From assembly GCA_027625915.1 (NCBI GenBank), contig JANTQA010000063.1, forward strand, positions 4,793,501-4,857,500: 64,000 nt of DNA. Direction: 5' to 3'. The position numbers were made by a program, and so were the translations under genes. The DNA is from Anaeramoeba flamelloides (Eukaryota > Metamonada > Anaeramoebidae). Under the pieces are notes generated by a model that was given only the letters and a program-made list of their open reading frames with translations, searched no databases and was not told where the DNA came from. Positions within the stretch are counted from its first letter, which is position 1. Every line of letters starts with the position of its first letter. Of this stretch, positions 55,191-64,000 are shown in pieces.

Positions 55191-56815
55191 TTGAAAATAA
55201 TGAATTAATTAAAGAAATTAAAGATAAGATTAGTCAACAACATCTTAAATTAATAAACCAGATTAATATTGAATTAGAATTAAATCAAAATTTTTGTAAA
55301 AAGTTAAATAGATTAAGAGAAACTTCGAGTAAAATGATTCTAAATAATGATAATATGGAAACGTCATATTTCGGGTTTGTTTAAATCTATTTGTAAAAAA
55401 TCAAAAAAATAATTTTTAATTTTATTGAAAATTTCACATTAGATAAAAGTAATTTATTAAATATTAAAATACAAGAAATATTTTCAATAATCAAAAATAA
55501 GCAAATTATCAAATATCAAAAAAATAAATCAGTCAAAGAATTTGATAAAATTAAACAATATAAATCAATAAAAGATTAAAGTGGTGATTTTTTTATAAAT
55601 TATGAAAATTTTATAAAAAGCAATCCAAACAATATTTTTTAATTGGATTAAAGATATATCTCAGAAAAATATCAAATTTATTAAGAAAAGATATTTATTA
55701 TTCATTTCTAAATCTGGTGATGAAGGTATACCACTTAACTATCAACCAATTTCAATTAATCAAACTCTCCCAAGATTTTTTCTTAAATTGTTATATACCA
55801 GAATCCAAGATTCTTGGGACTTAGTTTCAAAAAACCACTTTGAATTTAAAAAAAAAATAGATACTAGAATTGCAGTTTTTAATTTATTGAATGAATATCC
55901 CAAAAATAAAAAATAAATATAAAAAAAAAATATTTATATCGTTGCAATTGATATTCAAAATTTTTTTGACTCGATTCATCATTCATTTATTTATTATTCA
56001 ATTAAAAAATATATCAAAAATGAAATTATAGAATAACTACTTGCTTATTACTCAAAAGAAGGAATTGATGTTTACCAAGGAGATCCATTATCTCCTTTAT
56101 TATTTGGATTTATTACTCATTTTCTCTTAGAAAAAATCAAATCACTAGCGTTAAATGTTTGCAGATGATCTTATTTTACTGATCGAAGGATCATTAATAG
56201 AAATCAATTTTCAATTACAAAAAATCTTTAAAATAATAAGAGACTTAGGGATGAATCCTAAAGATGATAAAACTAAAAAAACTTTAATTCCAATAGAAAT
56301 TTTATATCTTCGTATTTGGTGAGATAAAAAATCCTAATTTAAAATTTAACCTTGATAAAGTTAAGGCAAATTTTAAAAAATTAATCAATATCTTACAATA
56401 AAAAAAATTTTCTAATGGATTAAAAATTCAGTTTTTTAAGGCTATATTATATAGCCAATTATAATATGGTTTAGAAATATTTGATTTGACAAAAAAAGAT
56501 TTTGGATATATTGATACTTAGATTGATAAAAAAATTACAAAATTTTTATTAATCAACCCACATTACCCTAAGATTATTTATAAAAATTAAGAAAAATTGA
56601 TCTGGTCAGAATAACGATACATAAAAGAAGATTTAAGTTAATTCAAAAATTAAAAATCCTCCATTTTGATAAATTAATTAATTATCTTCCTTTTAGAAAA
56701 AAAGAATTTGAAAATATTAATTAGTACTCCAAAAATTTAAAACAATTGGAAAATGAACTGGATAAATATCGAATTAATCATTTAGAAAATAGCTCAAAGT
56801 TGGAAATATCGATAT
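55165..56815 (+). mobile_element. Decayed non-LTR retrotransposon (LINE), reverse transcriptase
   Basis: Conceptual translation in broken frames shows the reverse-transcriptase blocks in order. The finger region is at 55635-55830 (NYQPISINQTLPRFFLKLLY). Motif A is near 55950-55995 (AIDIQNFFDSIHHSF) and motif B near 56075-56120 (YQGDPLSPLLFGFIT). The FADD box is at 56158-56185 (MFADDLILLI) and motif D near 56245-56275 (DLGMNPKDDKTKKT). A Lys-rich thumb/connection region continues to about 56815. The PISI, SIHH and GDPLSPLLF wording is that of LINE enzymes, not LTR elements or group II introns. Many in-frame stops and at least several frame changes show it is dead. No endonuclease domain was recognised. 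Two copies of a leader repeat precede it. Confidence 0.88.
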
Positions 56816-56816
56816 G

Positions 56817-56893
56817 TTTTTTTTAATTTTAGAAATAAAAAGAAAATTTAGGAAATTTTCGGTTTATTTTCCAAAATAAAAAAAACCTAAAGG
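56817..56893. repeat. Hairpin element F4
   Basis: TTTTAGAAATAAAAAGAAAATTT pairs with AAATTTTCGGTTTATTTTCC (mismatched at a few places) and is followed by AAAAAACCTAAAGGCA, a variant of the family box. It abuts the 3' end of the LINE. Confidence 0.75.
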
Positions 56894-57058
56894 CAAACAA
56901 GTTTAATACCCCCCCCCCCTTCTTAAATAATAAAATAATTTGTTTTTTTTTTTACTTCGAATTTCCATCAAAACCCACAAACACGGGTAATTCACTCGAT
57001 ATAACTAGGGCATGTTGATAGAAAAATGGTTTATAAAAAATACTTTAAAGTGAGATAT

Positions 57059-57660
57059 ATGATATTTCCAAAAAATATTGGGAAAAGTTTTGTAAAATTT
57101 TGTTATTAAATTATAGTACTCTGAAAACTATTTAAATATCCAAAATCATTAACAATAATTTATTTATTATTAACAACAATTCAATTTGTTTGTTACTATG
57201 GCATTTCATCAATAAAATAAGATTATAATTTTCTACTCTCTTGATTTTATATGATATTTTTCAAAGTTTGAAAATCGGGGATTATTTTTTTCTTTTTGAT
57301 CGAAAAAATCGTTTTCAAAAGATATTTATACCAGACAAAATTACAAATATAGTAGAAAGCCTATAATTGTATTTTATTGTTTAAAAAATCGTTTGTTCTT
57401 TTTCATATTTCCAGTTTTTTATTTAAATTGGCCGTACGCATTGTTTTCTCCAAAAAAAGTGCGTATTTTTTTTCATTTTTTAAAAATATTTTGATGTATA
57501 TATTTTAAAATAAATGCAATAGGCATTGAATCGATCAGTATTAATATTTCATTTAATTTGTCATTGTAAAATTATAAATAGAACCTCTAAACAAATATTA
57601 TTCTTTATGAAATTTATTCAAAAAAAAAAACACACTTTTTTGGAAAATAAGTGAATAATA
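57059..57660 (+). repeat. Dispersed repeat A, copy 4
   Basis: Same order of landmarks as copies 1-3: GATATTTCCAAAAAATA, TGATTTTATATGATATTTTT, TTTTTCTTTTTGATCG, CATATTTCCAGTTTTTTATT, GTTTTCTCCAAAAAAAGT and CACACTTTTTTGGAAAA. Confidence 0.75.
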
Positions 57661-57974
57661 TATCATTCATGATAAGATTAACACATTTTGGAAAAAATAT
57701 TTATTTCATAATTGAAAAAATATCACCACCCATCAACTATGCTACACACTAACAAACATGTTGATAAATCAGAACAATGATAAAAAGTTGAAATAAAAAA
57801 TGAAAATAGAAAAATCTTTTTCCAAGTTTCTTGTTTTTAAAATAAATTGGAGTTTTTAGAAAACTAAACATTGATCAAAACAGTCTTTTTAGTAATGAAA
57901 CCATATTTGTTGTTCAATCAATGAAATGTAGAATTTCTTTTTAAACATTCCCAACATTAATAACAAGGGTGTCA

Positions 57975-58102
57975 TCATGGATTCTTGTGGATTAAGATCT
58001 TTTTACCATTAAAATCATTTCTATTCTCAGGGATTAAATCTTTCACCAATTCAAACCAAAAATCAAAACCAACATTGCCAATTGTTTTCTGAACCTTGGA
58101 TC
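57975..58102 (-). CDS. Candidate terminal exon of an unrecognised gene
   Basis: On the minus strand an acceptor-like GATTTTTAG (AG at 58104-58103) is followed by an open stretch reading SKVQKTIGNVGFDFWF, then ELVKDLIPENRNDFNGKKIL, then IHKNP and a TGA at 57977-57975. Residue balance and G+C are coding-like and unlike random frames here. The exon would begin with two bases of a split codon, a phase-1 intron as elsewhere in the window. A second GT donor-like site (AATG|GTAAAA at 58007) also exists. It may continue the stretch at 58202-58360 or be a downstream exon of the SOSS-B gene. The family is unknown. Confidence 0.4.
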
Positions 58103-58201
58103 CTAAAAATCATTTTGTGTTCATATTAATATTTTAAGAGAAAAATAATAAAAACGCAAATCACTCACGGTAAAAATGCTTATTTTTCAAAAGACAAACA
58201 T

Positions 58202-58360
58202 TTAGACTTTAATCTGACTTATCAACAAACTCGATGTTTGTGTTTTATAATCAACAGTTTTAAATTGTTTAATTTTGTTTTTTTTAAGATTTCCAATCTT
58301 TTTTGTCCTTTTCAATTTGGTTTTTTTACCCTTAATATTTGTTTTTTTGGGGTTTGATGT
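58202..58360 (-). CDS. Candidate Lys-rich exon next to the SOSS-B gene
   Basis: A 52-codon open stretch on the minus strand, read TSNPKKTNIKGKKTKLKRTK through FKTVDYKTQTSSLLIS to a stop, with 16 lysines. An acceptor-like AATATTAAG precedes GKKTKLK. Two phase-1 donor-like sites near its end (at ATCGA|GTTTG and GATAA|GTCAG) would join it in frame to the exon at 58102-57975. No start codon is evident. Lys-rich composition arises easily in A-rich DNA, so confidence is low. Confidence 0.25.
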   Translation of the reverse strand, partial: TSNPKKTNIKGKKTKLKRTKKIGNLKKNKIKQFKTVDYKTQTSSLLISQIKV

Positions 58361-58917
58361 TTAATTGTTGAATTTTGTTAAAACGTGGGCATTAGTAATT
58401 TTATAATAAATCTCAGAATAAGCAAAAAGAAGTACAGCTCTAAAAGACGTGTAAAGTGTGTACTGTTTGTTGCCATATAAATTGAACAAAATTTTCCTTC
58501 AGCCTTCCAAAAAAAGATTTTTAAAATCATGCAAAATTTCAAATTTTTAATTCTTGAAATCAGCTTAAATTATTCATTTTACTTTTTTAGAATTGAGGAC
58601 TTTGATGGATTATTTGTTATTATTCTTGGGTGATTTTTTTGAAAAGCTGAATGAAAACTTTGATCGTTATATTATATAATTAACAGCATTCATAGATTTT
58701 TGTCAATAAACACTAAATTTATGGAAGTGCGTTCATTTAAGTAACTAATTTAGTTATGGTTGTGGTGATTAATTCTGATGTGAAAATTTCAAAAGAAGAG
58801 CATGGGGCCATATAGAGTGAAACTCTTATGAGTTTTTTTCATTTGAAAAGGACGTTTTTTAATTCGATCCACAATCAAAAAGAAAAAAAAATAAAAACAA
58901 AAAAAAAAAAAAATTGG

Positions 58918-59280
58918 TTATTTGTTCGATCGAACAGGTTCAAGATTATTTATTCTATTTTCAGAAAATGCAAAAGTGAATTCTCCCATTCTCCTAATTG
59001 TTCCGTTGTTACCCACATATAGACAAATTTTGTCTTTCCAAAGGCTTACATATCCACCAGTCAGAAACATAATGTCACCTCCTTTCAGATAGTCACAGTC
59101 TTGTTTCCAAATAGAAAAGGGAATTGATCCTGTTTGATCTGCAACCAAAAAGTTTGTGATCTTTCCTTTTTTATGTGTGGTAGTAGGTGGGTGCTTTTCC
59201 AGAATTATGAATCTACAAGAAATGTTTTGCATTTTTGGGCGCAGATCTGCAATATGTCGAAAAGTTGGGTTGTTTGTCAT
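58918..59280 (-). CDS. SOSS complex subunit B / NABP-type single-strand DNA-binding protein
   Basis: A single OB-fold protein that binds single-stranded DNA and, in animals, works in the SOSS complex at double-strand breaks. The 120-residue frame begins at the ATG at 59280; the GTG just before it is not needed. It follows human NABP1/2 (SOSSB1) closely: IADLRPKMQNISCRFIILE (human IKPGLKNLNLIFIVLE), VADQTGSIPFSIW, LKGGDIMFLTGGYVSLWKD, LYVGNNGTIRRMGEF, and a conserved FxxxxSE after it. It lacks the long disordered tail of the animal proteins unless the downstream exons described at 57975-58360 belong to it. No intron lies within the OB fold. A large inverted repeat begins about 60 bp upstream of the start. 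Confidence 0.93.
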   Translation of the reverse strand: MTNNPTFRHIADLRPKMQNISCRFIILEKHPPTTTHKKGKITNFLVADQTGSIPFSIWKQDCDYLKGGDIMFLTGGYVSLWKDKICLYVGNNGTIRRMGEFTFAFSENRINNLEPVRSNK

Positions 59281-59340
59281 CACAGTTGAAATTTAAAAAA
59301 ATGAAAAGTATTTTTTTTTGGAAACTTGAAAAAAATAAGG

Positions 59341-59605
59341 TAACCATTGTTAAAAAAATTTGGTTCATTAAAAAAAATTGAGTCAGCCAAAAATTTGTTT
59401 TCGTTTTTTAAATAGTAAATATTAGCAAAATGGATTTTGATCAAAGTAAAATTTTATGAACAAATCTTACATTTAATAAAAACCAAAGTCATTATCAATA
59501 ATAATTTTCAAATGCAATCTTGGGTTGTTGCATTTTAACCTTTTGGAATTACTGTGAAACTCCAATTATACAAAAATTTATTTTTAATTGTCAACTTTAC
59601 TAAAA
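59341..59605 (+). repeat. Left arm of large inverted repeat upstream of the SOSS-B gene
   Basis: About 265 bp whose reverse complement lies at 59946-60212. Shared landmarks include AAAAATTGAGTCAGCC, AATGGATTTTGATCAAAG, AACAAATCTTACATTTAA and CCTTTTGGAATTACTGTG. Only scattered differences are seen, so identity is clearly above 90%. Confidence 0.93.
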
Positions 59606-59945
59606 ATAAGAGAACTATTTAATAGGAAATATTAAAATCTATTAATTCAATAAGATATTTATCATTGTTAATAAACACAAATTTATCACGGTTAATCTTA
59701 AATATCCTTTTAAACCAAATTGAATCATAAAATCTTCCAAAAAAGCTATTTTTTCAAAAGAGATTGTTTTCCACTAATGTTTACAATCAAAACTTCAAAA
59801 TACCGAAATAACAAGATTTCAGAAACCATTTAAATTCTTAAAACACCCATAGACAAACCTAAATTTAAAATGGTTATTAATTTTTAGTCTTCCCAAACAA
59901 TGATTAACTTGATCTTCGAATGTATTCTAATAAAAAAAAATTAAC

Positions 59946-60212
59946 ATTTTCAGTAAAGTTTACAATTAAAAATAAATTTTTGTATTTTTAGAGTTTCACA
60001 GTAATTCCAAAAGGTTAAAATGCAACAATTTAAGATTGCATTTGAAAATTATTATTGATAATGACTTTGGTTTTTATTAAATGTAAGATTTGTTCATAAA
60101 ATTTTACTTTGATCAAAATCCATTTTGCTAATATTTACTATTTAAAAAACGAAAACAAATTTTTGGCTGACTCAATTTTTTTTAATGACCCAAATTTTTT
60201 TCACAATGGTAA
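59946..60212 (-). repeat. Right arm of large inverted repeat
   Basis: Reverse complement of 59341-59605, separated from it by about 340 bp of unique A/T-rich DNA with no frame of note. Outer ends read TAACCATTGTT on the left and ACAATGGTAATC on the right. No convincing target-site duplication was found. Confidence 0.93.
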
Positions 60213-61390
60213 TCATGAATAATCTTTTTTTTGCAATTGAAACTACTATTTTTGCTGTTTTTTTTTCGTTTTTTAATTCGATTTATATTGTTTTAAATCT
60301 AATAACTAAGCTTTTCAAACAGTTCTTTAGTTGAAATTTTTCAAGAGTCAACTAATTATACAATATTTCTTAATATTTGAAACTAATAAAATGCTTTATT
60401 CAAAATCAAGATAAAGAAAATTATTAAATAGAAATGGAATATTATTTTTTTTCAAACATCTCTTTGAATTTATCATTACTTTGAAAATCAAAAAAATCTG
60501 AAATAATTTTTAGTTAAATTTCCTTTCTTAATATTGAATATCTTAATTGGGATAAAATTAAAGAAATTTTTTTTTACATATAAATAGAAATTTAGTTGTG
60601 TAAATAAGTTAGTCTTTGAAAAATTCTTTGTAATAAATTATTTTTGATGATTTGGTTAAATATTTTAAAAATTTGGAAATTGAACTACATTCCTAGTACT
60701 TTTTATCTTAGACTATAAAACCACATAAAAAGTACCAAAGAATCAAAATAACAATAAAAACAATAGAAAGTTTCATCATAGTAACACAAAATCTTTCACT
60801 TTTATATAAGATTAAAGTATAATCTAGTAAAAAATATTGTGTACCTTATATTTAAGAATGTTGTTCAAAAAAAAATTAGTTTTTTTTGATCTTATCTGAT
60901 TAATTAGAATTTGTTTTAATAGGTATAAATACTAGAAAATTTTTTTAATTTCTTTTTAAATTATATCAAAACCAGATTTTTGAAATTTGTATAAAAATGT
61001 TTTTTTGTATATCGTGAGTTGAATAAAAATGAAATCTTTTCGTGTTTGATCTGATAATTTATGATTTTTTTTTCTTTTTTGTTTTTATTTTCTCAGATAA
61101 AACATTTTTATCCACTCAAAAAAGAAGAATTATCTCCTAACTAAATACATTTTCATATAAAAAAAAAATCAGAAATTAAATTATTCATCATATCAAGACA
61201 TCTATTGAGAATTCAGATTTATTTTTTTTTTTAGAATAAACCCAACTTAAAAAATTTTTTTCTGATGGTTTTTAAATGGAATTAATTTCCAATTAGGATA
61301 TTTGTTTGAAAATAAAAAAAAATTAATTATTTTATTATTTTATATATATAAGAGAGATCATTCAACCAAATTACTCTTATTTGTCCTTAT

Positions 61391-61532
61391 TTTTTTTTAA
61401 TTTTAGAAATAGAATGAAAATTTAATAAAATTTCAGTTTATTTCCCAAATTTAAAATTGAAAACTGATGATTTTTTGAATTCAAAAGAATTGAGTAAAAT
61501 CAAAGATTTTTTTCAATTCTTTTGAATTTTGG
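61391..61532. repeat. Hairpin element F5 (two modules)
   Basis: First module 61391-61456: AGAAATAGAATGAAAATTT pairs imperfectly with AAATTTCAGTTTATTTCCC. Second module 61476-61532: GAATTCAAAAGAATTGAG pairs with CAATTCTTTTGAATTTT around a TAAAATCAAAGATTTT loop that is also present in F2. GATAGGCACT follows, a decayed form of the family box. Confidence 0.75.
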
Positions 61533-63798
61533 AAAAGATAGGCACTATAAAGCACTTTACCACACTTTCTGTGACTCTAAAATTATTCCTATTTTTTTAT
61601 TATAGCTATAATTTATACACAATTATAACTCATATGATAGTTCTTTTTTAAAAGATGAAAAGAAAAAAAAATATTTTTAAATAAAATCAAGAAAAAGAGA
61701 AAGAGAAATAAGTAACCAAAGAGAGTAAAAAATAAAATAAAAAAAAGTCAATAATTTAATCTAAAAGATTTTTTTTACACAAAGTTTTAAACATGTTCGA
61801 GTTTACTTTTATGGTAAAATAATTTTGGATTGTCAGCATAATTTGTTTTAATAAAGATATCTAAATATATTTTACATACTGTATATCCAATGAAATATGT
61901 TGCTTCATTAAGTTATAATTCGAAAATGATATTTATGTAGAATCCATACAATTCCATATTTTGAAGAATATGAATTAGTTTGCATAATTCTATTTTTCTT
62001 AAGGGAGTAGTCACGGTAACGTAAAATTTTTCACTTTTTTGTAATTATGAAAAGGATTAGAAAATAACATTTTTTACTTTTGTTGTAACTCATTGATTTT
62101 TATTATTTAAAGTACTTCATTCATTGGATTTTGTAAATTATATTTTCAAAGTCTCAAAGAAATTGACACAATAGAATGTTGAGTTGAATTACTTAAAATA
62201 GTTTTTCAAGTGTTGAATGACTTATTCTTTAATCCTTATCTCAACATACTATTGTGACATTTACTTTTTTCATTTTTCTTTTTTCATCATTTTTGAGAAT
62301 TTTTTTTATCATCTAAACAAAAAGAAATTAGAAATATTTTTTTTATCAGTGACATTTGGGATTAATGGATTTTGTCTAAAAAGAACAATAACATTAAAAT
62401 CGATCAAAGCACAAAAGGAAACATGAATGGGGCTTAAATAACTATAAGGATTCCAAAAAAGAATAATTCAGTCAAAAAATTACTTTTTAGGATTTTAAAT
62501 AGTTGGATTTGGTGAAATTGGAGAAGTGAATATGATTATATTCTAACAAATTTTAAACCACAAAATATTTATAAGTTTTATTCTAATAATCTGAAATTAT
62601 CGACTCCCAAACAAAAAACTAAACATATTCCAAAAATTTGGATACATTATAAAATCAAAAATAGGAAAACAAAAACTCAATTTATTATATTTTTCCTAAC
62701 GTAATCTAAAAGCACATTTAAGTAACCTAGTATTAATGTTTTTATATGTAATCATTTTCATCCAAAAAAAAGAAAAAAAAACAATAAAACTCAAAAAAAT
62801 CAAAATCGGGGTGTTGTTAAGATAATAAAACGAGCTGAACAATAAATACAATGGTTAATTTGTTATAATTACACCAACAATTGTTGATCGATCAAATGAT
62901 AAGATACCATCTACCAATTGTATGTGATTTTTCAATATAAGAAACTCAAATGTAACATTCCATCAACCATCGATAAAAAATTTCAGATCATATGAAACAG
63001 ATTTCGTGACTCGAAAAAAATGAAATGAAAACAAAATAAAAAAGATAAAAAATGAAAAAGTTTGTAAAATTAAATAATTTCCAAATTGGATGTAAGGTAT
63101 GATATTGCTAATCCTACGACTGTTTAAACCGTGTCCAAATTTTTGGAATTAAGTTGATTTTAATAAAAAAAAAAAAATCAAAACTATTTTATCAATATAA
63201 TTTCTTTTTTTTTTTTATTGTTGAACATTACTAAAACAAAAATAACAAATAATTTTTTTAAAAAAATTTTTAAAGAATCTACGATCAAACGCCACTAAAA
63301 TAAAATACTCTTATCTCAGCTCTCTCAAATTTTTATCATGTTTTATGATGTTGCTTCTCCCTTAAGATCTAATCAGAACAAGTTGGTTTGGTTAAGTTCT
63401 AATGGTCTAATCAAGGAATTCTTATAATAATTGTTTTTATTCCTTTTGCCTTCTTCACCCACTTAAAACATGAAAAAAAAGTTTGAGAAGTCAAATAACC
63501 TCAAAAGAAATTTGGAAATAGTGTAAAATCTAAAATATTAAAATTGTTAAATATTTTAATAATAGAGTATTTGCAATCACCACGAATCAGCACAAGTTTG
63601 TAATAAATTCACAATAATAATTTGTAATCGTAAAAAAAAAACACAATAATCCATAATATTAGAATTACTGAAAAAATCATGAAAAAAAAAGTACTTTAAA
63701 TTATTATTTTACCTTAGAAAAATATCACAATTCAACAAAAATTATTTTCAAACACTAAAGCATAAAACGGGATAATTACAATAGAATTAACACCAACA

Positions 63799-63799
<1 letters not shown>

Positions 63800-63829
<30 letters not shown>
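63800..63829. repeat. (AAT)n microsatellite
   Basis: About ten perfect AAT units. Confidence 0.95.
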
Positions 63830-63830
<1 letters not shown>

Positions 63831-64000
63831 TGGGCTTTTATTTAAGATTTTTATTTCTGAATTTTATTCAAAAAAAAATAATAAAAAATAAAAAAAAAAA
63901 ATAGCAATAAAAATTAAAATCGTTAAGATTTTTGAATTTTTTAAAAAGTAATAAATAATGTAACCATTCAAGAAATATAAATACAAATTTGAATATGGAT

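Larger units (their letters stand above)
60213..64000. other. Intergenic to the window end; hairpin element F5
   Basis: No supported gene. Contents are a possible repeat B fragment at about 60840-61090, hairpin element F5, a doubtful frame at 62217-62426 with weakly coding-like sequence continuing to about 62700, a less A/T-rich stretch at 63285-63475, and an AAT microsatellite at 63800-63829. Confidence 0.55.

Noticed and set aside
62217-62700. Possible coding remnant near the right end (KIWIHYKIKN-like reading around 62630-62670)
   Set aside because: Considered as a further LINE fragment, but no reverse-transcriptase motif was found and stops interrupt it; the evidence is too weak to call.

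Overview
The window is very A+T-rich eukaryotic nuclear DNA, by eye well above 70% A+T with many homopolymer runs. Genes are sparse: about ten supported genes in 64 kb. They have spliceosomal GT-AG introns up to 3.4 kb long, and several proteins carry long low-complexity or coiled-coil stretches. Gene content (Rab GTPase, methionine aminopeptidase 2, SOSS-B-type ssDNA-binding protein, PAS protein, TALE-like homeodomain protein) fits a free-living amoeboid or flagellate protist, for instance an Anaeramoeba-like metamonad or an AT-rich amoebozoan. The lineage is an inference; nothing in the window names the species. No tRNA, rRNA, CRISPR array, LTR element or virus-like element was recognised.

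Layout. 1-1289: the 3' end of a Rab5-like GTPase gene, whose intron carries about 92 TAG units. 5567-5998 (-): a small single-pass membrane protein. 9998-11368 (-): an acidic/coiled-coil protein of unknown function. 18330-22918 (+): a three-exon PAS-domain protein whose PAS domain is split by a 3.4 kb intron. 28370-28891 (+): a small membrane protein. 31.6-34.2 kb: an inverted repeat with relics of coding-like sequence. 34791-39769 (+): a complete five-exon methionine aminopeptidase 2 gene with an RG/KG-repeat N-terminus. 44797-48317 (+): a two-exon giant coiled-coil protein. 50313-52238 (-): a TALE-like homeodomain protein with Gln in place of the usual Asn51. 53.7-56.8 kb: a decayed non-LTR (LINE) reverse transcriptase behind a twice-repeated leader. 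58918-59280 (-): a SOSS-B/NABP single-strand DNA-binding protein, with a roughly 870 bp inverted repeat just upstream of its start.

The genes do not form an obvious pathway. Their common thread is gene structure. Seven of the eight introns I could place are phase 1, five of those seven have G|GT donors, and most acceptors follow A-rich rather than pyrimidine-rich tracts. Several stretches that look intergenic hold short coding-like exons that a minimum-length ORF search would miss. The remaining DNA is largely old dispersed repeats: a ~600 bp family (four copies), a ~1 kb family (three to four copies), an LINE-leader family, and a family of modular hairpins carrying a CCTAACGACAGT box.
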